A DNA stretch of 64,000 nucleotides from Glebionis coronaria (lineage: Eukaryota > Streptophyta > Magnoliopsida > Asterales > Asteraceae), in the NCBI GenBank assembly GCA_025667525.1, contig JANFOE010000052.1, positions 344,253 to 408,252 of the forward strand. Direction: 5' to 3'. Within the stretch, counting starts at the first letter, position 1, and the number at the start of each line of letters is the position of its first letter. Position numbers and translations under genes: made by a program. Below the pieces are notes generated by a model, which was given only the letters and a program-made list of their open reading frames with translations, was not told where the DNA came from and ran no database searches. This document shows positions 47,582-59,596 of this stretch, one piece after another.

Positions 47582-50500
47582 TGTGACAATCTAACATTTT
47601 CAGGTAGTGAAATATTTTCTCGTATAATATTTTGAAACTTATTTTTGTGTTGGTTGACGAACTCACAATTTACGGATTTAAATTTGGGCTTACGTGCATA
47701 ATTTGGCGTCTTTAACGACTAAACCAGAAACCTTAGGATTACGTATTTACGTTTTTGAACTCCGTTTTTGATGAGACAATTTTATTGGATTTGTTTTGTG
47801 ACGTTGATTCATAATTTATAAAAACGTTTTTCGTAAAATGACCCGAGGGCACGCAAATCGAGAAAATTAGAATCGAGAAATACCTGTAAACTAGTGAGAT
47901 GGGACAAAACACATTGTCCCACCCCACTAGCATGGTTTGGACGGCACACTTGACACCACACCACTAAGGTGGCATCAAGTTAGCTTAATTTACACCAAGT
48001 GTAAGCTAGCTTACACCTTAAGCCTTTTACCATTCCACTAACTAGCAAAACTAGCTACTTGTTTTCTCATTCCATCTTTCTCACATGCAAACCAACATCA
48101 AAACTCTCTCAACACCCCTTCCCTTGCCGTCCAAAATAAACCAACAAACACCCCATTTGATCTCTTCTAGCCATGAAACACATGTTTACTAGCTCTATTA
48201 AGGAGTTATCTTGAAGCCTTGCTCATTTGGTAGCCATATTAACATCTTTGGAGGTGATTTGCTTGTTTCCTAGGGCTGATTTTCCAACCTATGTTCTTGA
48301 TATTTGATGGTCTTGGAGATACTTGTTGTGTTCATCAAGTTCTTGTCTTCCTAAAACAAGAAATCCACTTGGTTGGTAAAGAAGATCATCCTCTCCATTT
48401 TTCTCTTGTTATTTTGTAAAGAATAAATGTATTTTATTTCATTTTGTATATGTATATGATGTATATATGATGATAAAAATGTTGTGTGGGGATCAAGTGT
48501 TGATAAATATGCTTAAAAAGGTTGACAACTATAAGAAATGAGGCTAAAATCTTGATTATTTAGTTGGCTGTATAAAAACAGTAGATAACTAAAAGATGAA
48601 CTGATAAAATTGCATGGTTTGATCCATTTACAGTAAGTAGAAGATGTTATACACATGTGAGAGTTGGCCATGCAATGGAATCAAAATAATGAGTGAGATA
48701 TGATCAAAACAAGTTAGGTGGTCTAATCTGAATAAGCAGTTTTGTAGGGACTGTTAAGGCAAGTTAAACTCAAAATGGGCAGTATCTATAACTAAGTTAA
48801 ATGTAGCACATAATATGAGGAACATGTCACCCAAAAATGAGCTTCTAATTCATTATAGAACTCTAGATATGTTAGAAATGGTGAACATGAAGTTAAAAAT
48901 CAGATTTTTGGAAATAATGTTTATTATTATTATATAAGCACTCACATTATAATGTATAAAATGTAGAAATATAAACCCACTAACTTATAAAACTTATTTA
49001 TATAAATATATAAAAGGTTAATTAACTGGATAAATTATATAAATGGTGGTGAAATAATATTTATAAGTAATAAAAACTATAAACTTGATTTTTACGACTT
49101 TTTCGGCTATCGCCGTAAAAATTAACGTTTTTCGCCAAATAAAACTTAGACGACCAAACCCGTCTAATGTAAAGTTTATAAAAGTCATATACTGATGTAT
49201 AGGTAACTAAGACAAGTAAAAACCGATAAAACCCGAACTATAAGAAATACGGACATTTACGAGCTAACTAAACATATTGGACTAATAATTGGACTTAATA
49301 AGATAAAAACTTGTAAAAAGAACTTATTGGGCTTAACCCATTTGTGCCCAACATGAAAAGTATATATACTGATAATATAGGTATAAAAGGGATAAAAACA
49401 AGTTGAAGAACTTATAGAAGGCTTAATGGACTTAAAATAGGTAAATAGGTAAAACTAGCGAACTAGTAAGACGTTACCAAAACGTAAACGCTAAAATGAG
49501 TAAACAAGGATGTATAAACCCACTTGATCATCATCATATGTACAAAATCATCATATATATATATTGTTATTTTGATAAAATTCATTGGACCGAGTCTAAG
49601 ACCGATTATTATTTATATAGGTTTCCGTGACCGAAGCACGCCCGTAGCCGATAATCCGCCTTTCATTAACAACGTGAGTTCATAGCCTCGCACTCTTTTA
49701 AATGTTTTATAAAATGATTTGTAAACCCGCGAGGGAGATAACATGCTAGATTTTGATAAAATAGAACACAAGTAGTCCCGATTGTATGCTTAATGATATG
49801 GACCCGAATGATGCAATGACCCTATAAACGAGACTAAAAGGATTATTAGTAGTTAGGTTATGTCACTTAAAGTCCCATTAGCATGAATTGTGAACTACCG
49901 GGATTTGGTAGACGCTTATGCATTTGATAGTACTATTTGGGGACGATCACCCCAGTTCGCGCCTTCACGGTTGATCCCCGTCATACCACATTGATTGGTA
50001 AGCGAATTTATGTATGAGAAGATTCCATAGCGTGATTTTTGTGACGACACGCTAACTTAGATGGGCAAATTGTTTGTCGGGTTCGCGGCCCACTGTTTCA
50101 CAGTAAGGTAACAATGTCATGCGGCTAATAATAATCCTATTCAATCTATATAATCTAAATATCCGATATGATACGACGCTATTAATGATGAATATATTAC
50201 CTATCATGGTAATATAGAGACTACGGTCTCATAGACGGTTTAAGATGTATGCTTGATTTATATATTGCCTGACTATCAATATGAGGACTTACTTCCGATA
50301 TTATACTTGTGTTCTGATTTTAAATGATTGTTTTATATAACGGTTTTTATTAAACTCTATGAATTCACTCGGTATTCGCTGATATGATTTTTGCATGTTT
50401 TTATCTCAGGTGCTTGAAGGTAATCCGGATGGAGATCGACTCTGATGGCCCACATATTATTAAAAATGTTCATTCGATCTATGTTTTGTAAACTTAATGA

Positions 50501-50673
50501 CCTGTATAATTTGGGACATGTTGTACGCTTTTAAAACTTTTTATCGAATGAATGTATGTTAAACCTTGAACAACCATATTTTATGTGTTGTCTATGATTG
50601 GAGTTATTGTGCTATCCGGTAACACTCTGAAAGACCCTTCCGCTGTACTGATACAAAAAATGAGAGTGTTACA
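47582..50673 (+). repeat. 3' LTR of Tekay-2 (3092 bases)
   Basis: Pairs with 25681-28766. Starts TGTGACAATC and ends GAGTGTTACA; the next base (50674) is copia C2 sequence. No gene inside. Confidence 0.93.
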
Positions 50674-51876
50674 CCTACCAGTGGGTTTCCATTGCCAACC
50701 AACTTGGGTGAATATCTTCCCCGTTGGAGTCCATTCAAGATTGTTCCAAATGGCATACATTTCATTAACATGGTCAACAAGGCATAAATCATGACATTGA
50801 GAAAACATGCATTCATTACAATTCCAACATCTGAAATTAGAATTCATATTTTGCTTAGGCTTCTGCATAGAGGCAGAGCCTTTTGTCTTAGCTACATGAT
50901 TCTTTTTATTCAAATCTAAAATAAAATTCCTAGGGTGAACTTCTACTTTCTTCTTCATAGTGCTACTAGTGGAAGGCTTGATCCTATCTTTATTTACTCG
51001 AGATCCTTTAACCTTAGTAAACACAGTTACTACTGTAGAAGGCAAGGGAACATTAGTGGCAGAATTTGATTTAGCCTTGATGGGTGTATGTAAAGTAGGC
51101 TTAGCTCCTGGGGTCTTATTGAATGGAGTCATGGCAATGGTGGGACGTTGTTGCTTAAGTGGTGCAGAACTCGGTGGGCCTATAAAATTAAGATATGATA
51201 GGCAACATTGAACCTGCTCAATATATAAATGAGCAGCATTGTACTCGTTGTTTATGGGATCAGGTTCATATAAGTCATCTAAAATATCCCTTGTAAGAAG
51301 CACATGCCTAATTGCCTTTTTCACATAATCCATGTAAACCATTGAATTCTTAAGGCACGGGTTCCTATAAAGCACCGCTTCTTTTGTTTTTGGAGTACTA
51401 GAGGTCGGGGCAGAGAATGTAGCTGCATTATCAACAACTTCTTGTCCTTTGAGTTGAAGTGTCTCCTTTAATTCAGCTATAACCATGTTTTTATCTATGA
51501 GCTGAATATTTAGGTCAGAGATTTCCCCACACTTCTTGTTCAGTTGGTCAACAAGTGACTTTTGCTCTGCCGCATTAAAAGCGAAGCGTTCTTCTATTGA
51601 ACTAGAAACTTGTGAGACACCTTGCCTTACTTTTTCAAACTTCCCTAGCATAGAATTAATTCTATTTTCTAGGGCATGGTTTTTATTCTCTGCAGCCTCT
51701 AGTTCCACTTTCTCTGCTAATGATTCTCTCTTAAGTCTCATGATTTCTTCCTCTAATGGTTGAACCACCTGAATCATCTCAACGTTGTTTTCACAATCAT
51801 TTGTTTTTTTAAAGAGTTTCGTTTTTAGATTGTTGTTCAATTTCAAGAGATATACGATGTTGTTGAAGCTCGTCAA
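50674..51876 (-). pseudogene. gag: C2 gag C-terminal part: coiled coil and WKPTGR motif
   Basis: A 400-codon open stretch. The first half is rich in Leu, Glu and Lys heptads (coiled coil); a Ser/Thr/Pro/Lys-rich linker follows, then CWNCNECMFSQCHDLC and finally EWTPTGKIFTQVGWQWKPTGR. From memory these last motifs stand between gag and protease in copia proteins annotated in Asteraceae. The C2 frame ends at 50674, in WKPTGR, because Tekay-2 was inserted; apparent extra residues beyond it come from the LTR. Confidence 0.8.
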
Positions 51877-52059
51877 AATGTTTTGAAAGTGAGTTCTAAG
51901 AATCTTGAAGCTTTAAAAATTCAGCATTAGATTTGTGACAAGAATGATTATCTACATTATTTACAGGTTCAACAATATTCACAGAGAGAGCATGAACATC
52001 ATCACATTTATTCACAACAAATATAATCTCAATAGCACATTCAATAGTCACAACTTGCA

Positions 52060-52563
52060 TCACATCGAGAGACACCACTTGTTCCAAGATCGGTCATATT
52101 CGGACAAAATCTTTTTTTTCTCAATTAAATGTTGCTCATAAGCATCATCCATTTCATAGAAAACTTTTTGAAATTCAGCCATTTTGAAATTAAGATTAAC
52201 CTCGAGATCTAGAAAGCCCTCTTTTTGATTGTATACAAACGGGACGATCTCTTTCTCAAACACCGATTTCATGTGTTCGAAAGCCAATTCTCTAGCGGTT
52301 TGAGCCGTTGAAGTCATACATTCCTTAATGACCTTGTCAAAACCGGTAAAGTATCGTCTAATCTCTTTCAAGCTTTCCAATATTGTACTTACCGGTGGAA
52401 GACCCTTTGGAATTTCCTTAGGTTCATTCAGATTGACAAGTGTAGGAAAATATACTAGGGTTTTCTCTATTGGACACGGAATTTGGTGTATGGAAAAATT
52501 CCCTTTATATATTAAAGCAAGTTCTAAAATCCATTTTTGCATTCTCTTGATTTTGTTTATCAT
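52060..52563 (-). pseudogene. gag: C2 gag middle part, one surviving frame
   Basis: A 167-codon stretch with IHQIPCPIEKTLVYFPTLVNLN, which matches, from memory, a conserved block of the same copia family. The regions on both sides (51877-52059 and 52564-53010) have several stops and frame changes, so the protein is badly decayed here. No catalytic motif is expected in this part. Confidence 0.65.
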
Positions 52564-53010
52564 AATCCAACTTAGGATATTCTAAAAGCATGTTTTTACC
52601 GATTCTCGTCAATTAGTGATATATGCTCGGAATCATTCGAATTACCAATCGGGTCTAAGACCAAACCTAATTTTATTGCATTATAAAGTCATGGGTTGTG
52701 GTTAAGAGCTTGCTTTGCATAACCTGGGTTAGGTGGTAGGTCTGTTAGACGCGATAGAGTAAATTCCTTAAAAGATGAATGAAACCAATGTACTAAATGT
52801 GAAGCGGAGTATTGTTTTAAAAGCAAAACTTCAGTATTTTTAATTTTCTTAAACGCCTTAATTTCCGTTTCAACCCTTTTAGACTCGAGAATTTAGAAAT
52901 GAATTTGCAGTTTTTGAAAATTAGTAACGACTAACTCTTTTCTTTTAAGTTCTTTTGAAAGATTTCCTCTTAAATGTTCAATTTCTAGCAAGTTATCCAT
53001 TTGTACTTTC

Positions 53011-55032
53011 CTAAACACTATCAAACTCTGGATTAGCTAAGGTGTTAGTCGATGGAGTTAATTCCAAGGTTTGAACCTTTTCCTTGTACAAAGCAAGCTC
53101 GGCAGATAAGGTTTGATTCACACTTAGGGTTCCAAGGACCGCGGTATTCATTTGACCAAGCATAGATGCTGAAACCATAACCAAATCTTGTTGAGCAGGA
53201 GAATTCATATTCGTTAAAGCTCCCGATTGTGTTTCACTCAAAGTCTGAGGACTTACATTGATATTGTTATCATTGTTTGTCTCCTCGTTTGAATTACTAA
53301 CCACCGGAGGCTCTTCCGGATACTAAGACGCTTGCTCAACTTGATAAGGTACAATACTAGTATCATTGGTAGTATTAGGTAGCTCAGCGATTCGGTTAGA
53401 CCCATAGAGCGAGAGATTTGCCATAAGAGCTGCCTTGGCGGTGTTGAGTCATCACAGTCTGAATCATATGCATCAAGATCATCGCACTGATATGCTACAT
53501 TTTGAGTGAAAGACGTTGTGAGTCCCTCATTTTCCGCAACTCCTGGATCTACGAGAAATACTAACTCCTCCTCATCGAGCTCTCGACCTTGTGCTTGAGC
53601 ATTGACCAAGTAAATATTTTCTTGAAACCATGTACCATCCATCTTCCTCTTTGGTTTCTTATACTCCCGAGCCATATGTCCTTCCCCTTTACAGTTGTAG
53701 CAGATGATCATCTTTACTTTGCCAGTGTTGTTTCCTCTTGGAGAAGTGTCAAATGGGCGTGCACTGGTATTGGATGAACTTGATCTCCCCTAAAGTGGTT
53801 GCACGATAACTCTACCATCTTGAATTGTTGCTTGTTGACGAGAGTTAGAAGAATTTCTCAACTGATTGTTTGTTGGAGATGGTCCTTTGTAACCTTTTTT
53901 GTTCAACGTTTGAGTTATATAGGCAGACATTTGTGCTAGTACATCAGTAGGATTATCCCCTTGTTTGAACTCAGAAACCGGAACCTCGTCATTGCAGTAG
54001 AAAACTGGTTTTGGTGGAGCTACATACACACTTGAAGGAGTACTGACATGTTTGTGAATAGTGGGGTTGAGGAACTTCTTGTTGCTGGTATGTGATAGCA
54101 GGATTTGTTTGTGGTTGATAAAGAGAGTATGGTGATTGATGTGAGTCACATTGTGATGATGATGCTGGTAGCTGATATTGTTGCTGATATGATGTAGGTG
54201 GTTGTGGTAATATCGAATACTGTGGAAAGCTTGGAGTCTGAAACATGGGCTTTTGATAAGATTGTTGTCCTATAGCATATGGAGTGTTGTTATATGACAA
54301 TGTTGGATGATTTGCCATTAACTCCAATGGTTCGGAATAAGATCCTTGAGACATGCGTTTCTGGAGCACATGCTTCTCGTGTTGCTGCAAGAAAGCATAT
54401 AGTTGATCCAAATTTGATTTGTGCAAATCCCGGATCAATTCAACGTCAGTTACGTATTGGCTCCACTCTGGGGTTAACATGTTCAAAAACTTGGTGTTGA
54501 GTTGAAACTGAACAATCGTTAGATTATACATATTCAAATCATTCATAAATGTAGTGAAGCGCCAGTATTAGTCATGAAGTGTTTCCCCTGGAATGTATGA
54601 GAACCTATCGAACAAGTCATAGAGTTGACACTCTCGTTCCTGCTTGGAAAGTGAATTCCCATATAACAAAACCCTTAAGCGATCCCAACGTTCCTTTTCT
54701 ACCTTGTGTTTGCTTACCAGACGATAAATATCGGGTGGAAGAGCTTAAAGTATGGTCTGAACGGCCTTCTCATCCGCATCGGCAATGATTTGGTTGGCAG
54801 GAGTTAAATCAGAAAATAGCCTTGGCCGAGTCACATTGTCTATAGTAACTTCTCCCCAATCGAGTGGTCCTTGCTCAATGGACTGAACCATAAGTCTCCC
54901 ACTGGGTCTACCTATAATATAAGACATCATGTGACCTTGCCATGCTTCAAATAGCTCTTTGATAAGCAACGGTGGAAGGGTATCGGTACCCGAGATGATA
55001 GAAAGGTCAGTAAGCGATGTTATTGTAGGCAT
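53011..55032 (-). pseudogene. gag: C2 gag N-terminal part with CCHC knuckle, broken
   Basis: Starts MPTITSLTDLSIISGTDTLP with 43 bases of leader before it. Lesions: TAA at 54745-54747, TAA at 54568-54570, a frame change near 54030, TAG at about 53790 and another frame change near 53450. The gag body (MNDLNMYNL, FLNMLTPEWSQYVTDVEL) and a Gln/Tyr/Pro-rich stretch are clear. The nucleic-acid-binding knuckle [14 protein letters not shown] at 53661-53702 has Tyr where the last Cys should be, so zinc binding would be lost. The [12 protein letters not shown] motif, usual for this family, follows. Confidence 0.82.
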
Positions 55033-55366
55033 GAATAAATTTGAATTTATTTTTGATCACTTGAAGAAAGATTACTGATACTGTGTTTTTGCTTGGGTTC
55101 AGATTTTAATTCTCGGTATCTTCTCGAATCGATCACGGTTCAAAGTGGAATAGTTGTTCTTGGTTACTAAAATGGGATTGGGTTTTCTATTCTACGGAAA
55201 AGGAATAAAAGAGAAAGTCGTGAAAATAAGCTAAGACAATTGACAAATGAAAATCAAGTTAAAAGAAATAAAGATGAGTTTAAAATTAAATAATAAATGA
55301 AAAGTAATTAAAAACGTAACTTAAAAACTTAGAAAATTAAAACAAGAAAAGCTGGAAGAAATGCTC

Positions 55367-55795
55367 ATTCGGAATATATAAACCTCAAACCTTGATTCGG
55401 AATAAAGAAAGAAAAGTCGTTGATCCGGAATGTTAGGTGATCCGGAATAAAATTCTATCCGGAATAAATTATGCTATCCGGAATAAATTGTGATTCGGAA
55501 TAGAAAGTTGATCCCGAATGTAGTGGTTGATCCATAATGTTTGTGGTGATTCGGAATAAGTAGCGATCCGGAATAATATGTGATTCGGAATAAAAGGTGA
55601 TGATCCGGAATAAATAGTGATACGGAATAAATGGTGTTGATCCGGAATAAAGGTGCTATCCGGAATAATTGTGGCGATCCGGAATAAAAGTGCTATACGG
55701 AATAATATGCGATCCGGAATAAAAATGCGGGACGTTTGATTCGGAATGTCTAAGTGATTCGGAATAAATGGTGGAAAATTCTTGATTCGGAATAC
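55367..55795. repeat. 22 copies of a GATYCGGAATAA-like motif in the E3 LTR
   Basis: I count 22 copies, most reading GATCCGGAATAA, GATTCGGAATA or TATCCGGAATAA, spaced irregularly by roughly 15-30 bases. The spacers show no common sequence, so this is not a simple tandem repeat. It occupies the transcribed R-U5 part. Confidence 0.85.
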
Positions 55796-56214
55796 TGGAT
55801 AATATGAAGAAATCAGAAAAACAGGGAAAGTTGGACAACACGATCTTTATCAAATCAAGCAAAAATTAACCAAAAGATTTAAACCAAACTAACCAATAAT
55901 CATCTACTAACCATAAACATCAAATCCCAACAATAAAAACACAAAACCCACTAACTTTTGAAGATCAAATCAAACAAATAAAAACTTTGAAAACTTTAAA
56001 TCAAAAGAGAGAGATGAACAAGATAATATTAAAGATTTTATTGATAGATTAATGTTAAACAAACAACGGGAAAGATTAAAACTTACAAATCTATGGATTA
56101 AATTCAAGAGAAATAAAATCACCAAACACCCTAATGGTGTTGGTGTTTCCTACGAAACAAGAAAGAAGAAAGGAAAAAAATTTAAAGTTGCTCACAAAAT
56201 GTGAGGGTCTCTCC

Positions 56215-56222
56215 TATTTATA
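56215..56222 (-). promoter_or_regulatory. TATA box of the E3 LTR
   Basis: Minus-strand TATAAATA in the context GGACTATAAATAGGAGAG, about 450 bases from the LTR start. Transcription should begin near 56190. Confidence 0.6.
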
Positions 56223-56669
56223 GTCCTTGTGGGCTTGGTTGGTGAGTGGGCTTTCTTCCTCTCTTTTTGTCTTCTTGTCTTTTCAGTAGAGTTGACGTTT
56301 TCGACTCAGATTCGGGATTTATCGATGAATAAATTCAACTCGTCTTTTAATTTCTTCGTTTAATAGACTTGAGTTCTTCGACATATATAAATCTTCCATC
56401 TTTGGTCCTATTCTTCGATAAATCTTCAAATAGGCCCATTGACTTCAAATCTTTTGCATCTCTTGAACGATAGACTTCGTCTTGAGTCTTTTTCTTCGAT
56501 AAAACTCGTGCAATCCCATGTTTTCTTCAATATTTATCCGGTTGGCTCTGAAAACACAACAAACACACAAACCACGCATAATTCCAAACAAATGACATTA
56601 AATACGTGTTTTGGTCTTGTTTTAGCAAGAAATAAGTGGTAAAAGGATGGGTGTTTTCACACCTATCAA

Positions 56670-58609
56670 ATCCCCTACACTTAACCATTAACATGCCCTC
56701 ATGCAATGCTTAGTGATAAAGCAAGTTTACACTTTTCTCATAATCAATCAACCTTGGCCTTATTAACATACTACTAAAATAAAAATTAGAGTACTAAGAG
56801 AAATTAAAACTTTAAAGGAAACCAAAGGATAGAAAACCATTTTCACTTGAAATAGCTACATGGAAATAACTTGCAAAGAGATCTAAGACTTACATTAGGG
56901 CTTTGGTTCTGCGAAGATTCATCACCCTCAAGTTTCACGTTCCCAAAACTAAGCTTAAAAACGAGATCATTGTTATTATAAGTTAGCAAAACAAACACTT
57001 ACACACATGGCTTAATTATACGCTTAAACTCCCTTATTCCTAGGTGTATCTCTTATATTTTATTTTTGTCTTAGAATGATCATGAAGATGCATTTTTGGA
57101 CTTATTTTGATAGTTTATTTAGGCTGAAAGCAAAGTAGGACGATTTGATTAATAGTTAGCTAAATGAAAAAATCTCTTAAAACTGCTTCTCGGGATATCA
57201 AAAAGTTCATATCTTGGCATAACTCGCTTCACGATTTGAGACCTTTCTCGGGCCGATATTTGGCATGTACTTCATACTTCATATCTTAAGAGACGTTCTT
57301 GAGATAATGGTCTTCTCTTCGTTTATAGAGTCTCTTCACTTGGAGACTTTTGAGGGGTACTCCAACTTTGTTGACCACGACTTCATCATTATTTCTTCAA
57401 TCGTTAATTGGGATTTTGAGATACAACGATCCGCCTCCTTTTCAGACTTGGATCTATTTATCCTCATACCTTGTTAGGGTCTTTTCGGATAGACCTCTCC
57501 ATGATCTTTATGGGAGTTGATTACTTTTCGTCGTGAGTCTTGATCCTTATATTGATTTTAGGAATAATGCTTTTCACATCACCTTGGATCTTTAGCAATA
57601 AGATTGAATCTTCATGCCTTGTTAGGGCCTTTTCGGACTCGCCAATCTTCGCGCCCCGCTTCATAAGTTATGCCTTGGCTATGAACTCTTATCATTACCG
57701 AGCAACTTTTAAACGATCTTGGGCTAGAAGCTAAGTTATTCAATAAAATCGTACGACCTTACTTATTGTAGATAATTTATTAGCAAGTGATGGGAGAATA
57801 GGCAAATAATCACACCAAGTGTGCTTGTGCAAGAATACCGACTTATAATTGACTCTATCATTTCTCGTTCTCCACAATTTAAAATCTCAAGTAATGAGAC
57901 TCGTGGATGCTTAGCCTAATAAATCAATTAAGGTCTACATGGTTAAGGATACTTGCTAGAATAAACTTGGATAAGTCTATTCGAGTTGAGTCAAAATAAA
58001 CGCAACGGGCCTAATATGCCAAAGACTTCAAAACTAGCTACACCACTTTATTAATATTTTTGACTTTATTGTGGGATATATACATATGAATGCAACGATA
58101 AAAATTTAAAGATTACGACTATATGGCCAAAGTTAATTAAAAATTTGAAAAATGCTGAAAAAGATGATTTTCCAGTTAAATGAAGGCATTTTCATGGAAA
58201 AGTCCACTTAAAACTTCGATAGAAGTCTGCCCTACACTTAATATAAACATTGTCCTCAATGTTTAAGCATGTGGGAAAAGTCTCCCCTACACTTATGACA
58301 TTGTGCACGTTGGTTAAATCAAGTTAAGGAAGAGACGACTAAAGTGATCAATTTCAAATGTGAGTATGAAGAAAATTGAATCACGATAGTTAAGAGATAG
58401 AACCGGATTTCGGATAACACGGGAGCACGGTTCTTCAAAGGTTCCAAAAGTGCATGCATCCCTGTAATCACATCACCACACAAACACAAACAACCTATAG
58501 AGGCCCCCTACACTTAGGAGGTTAAAACGGAAAAGGATAGATACTCGGGTTGCCTCCCGAGGAGCGCTTGTTTTTTATAACCGAGTCACGAGCCTGACTC
58601 GACCCAAAA
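56670..58609 (-). other. Untranslated 3' tail of E3
   Basis: About 1.9 kb without an ORF that holds up. It is related to the E0 tail along much of its length and shares the block at 56950-57090, two copies of the 29-base motif (57460-57488, 57612-57636) and the hairpin at 58244-58265. The polypurine tract AGTGTAGGGGATT is at its end next to the LTR (56670-56683). Confidence 0.75.
58229..58265 (-). other. Conserved hairpin plus decayed purine tract (E3)
   Basis: TAAACATTG / CAATGTTTA 9-bp stem at 58244-58265, with GTGTAGGGC in place of the longer G tract of E0. Same order as in E0 and E2. Confidence 0.72.
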
Positions 58610-59596
58610 TTAGTTCATGGGAAATGTGGTGAGGGATGGAATCATCTCATGAGAGATGTCCTCACCAAAGTAAAACTTCACTTGTTTGACATTCACCTTA
58701 AAATTAGGTCCATTAGGTTGAGCGAGCTCGAGAGTACCATATGGAAAATATTTGGCAATGGTGAATGGGCCGGACCAACGAGATTTCAGCTTGCCCGAAA
58801 AGATTTTCAACCAAGAGTTAAAGAGTAAAACTTTGTCTCCAACTTGGAACTCTCGGTTTTTAATCTTAGAGTCATGAATGAGCTTAGTCTTTTCCTTATA
58901 GATCAAAGAATTTTCATAAGCCTCATTCCGGAGTTCATTGAGTTCATTGAGTTGGATTTTGCGTAGGTCACCGGCTTTGTTGATATCGAAATTAGCCCAC
59001 TTCAAGGCCCAGTAAGCCTTGTGCTCCAACTCAATGGGGAGGTGGCATGCTTTCCCGTACACGAGACGATATGGTGTACAACCAATCGGAGTCTTGTAAG
59101 CGGTACGAAAAGCCCACAGAGCATCATCAAGTTTATCAGCCCATGAGGCACGATGCTCTCCCACGGTTCGTTCAAGAATTCGCTTTAACCCTCGGTTAGA
59201 TATTTCAGCCTGCCCATTAGTTTGTGGGTGGTATGCGGTGGAAAGACGATGATTTACACCATACTTAGCCATGACTCTTGCGAATTGATCATTGCAAAAA
59301 TGAGTCCCGCGATCACTAATAATGGCACGAGGCACACCGAATCTAGCGAACAGCGATTTCAAAAAGTTACAAACCACCCTTGCGTCATTAGTGGGTAAAG
59401 CTTTGGCTTCAACCCATTTAGAAATGTAGTCAACGGCTACAAGGATGTATTTGTTTCCTTTAGATGAAGGGAATGGCCCCATAAAGTCGATGCCCCATAC
59501 ATCAAAGATTTCACATTCTTGTATGAAATTTTGAGGCATCTCATCTTTATGTGTGATCTTGCCTTTTTTTTGGCAAGCATCACAATGTTTAACCAT
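58610..59596 (-). pseudogene. pol: Integrase of E3 (core and C-terminus)
   Basis: Open for 328 codons. It starts in the zinc-binding part ([12 protein letters not shown]), then has the catalytic Asp in GIDFMGPF, Asp in ISDRGTHF and Glu in [10 protein letters not shown], and the C-terminal Athila tail with [12 protein letters not shown]. It is joined in frame to the RNaseH part except for a TAG at 59597-59599 where E0 has a Glu codon. Ends with TGA... no: the frame closes right after TFPMN, the same end as in E0. The domain itself looks complete, but it can only be made by reading through the stop. Confidence 0.88.

Larger units (their letters stand above)
25681..50673 (+). mobile_element. Tekay-2: complete Tekay-like chromovirus, split by E2
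   Basis: Order: 5' LTR, initiator-Met primer site, accessory ORF, gag, E2 inside the protease region, rest of pol, purine tract, 3' LTR. Without E2 it would be about 12.3 kb. The flanks CATGC (25676-25680) and CCTAC (50674-50678) agree at three of five bases and would be a decayed target-site duplication. Both flanks belong to the same copia gene (C2), which supports a simple insertion. Confidence 0.9.
50674..55075 (-). mobile_element. C2: gag region of an old Ty1/copia element
   Basis: On the minus strand it begins with 43 bases of leader before the gag ATG at 55032 and runs to the Tekay-2 junction at 50674; it continues at 25680-25590. To the right, E3 interrupts it in the leader at 55076. 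Its LTRs and RT are outside the window. Because C1, Tekay-2 and E3 all sit inside it, C2 is the outermost layer here. Confidence 0.8.
55076..56669 (-). repeat. 3' LTR of E3 (1594 bases)
   Basis: Starts TGATAGGTGTG after AGTGTAGGGGATT and ends AGTATCA, giving the matching ends TGATA/TATCA. The U3 is homologous to the E0 LTR. Downstream of the TATA box (56215-56222) lies a 22-copy array of a short CCGG-containing motif (55367-55795). The LTR is much shorter than those of E0, E1 and E2. Confidence 0.78.

Noticed and set aside
55367..55795. CRISPR-like array
   Set aside because: The context is a plant LTR; the motif is short and degenerate, the spacing irregular, and there are no cas genes.
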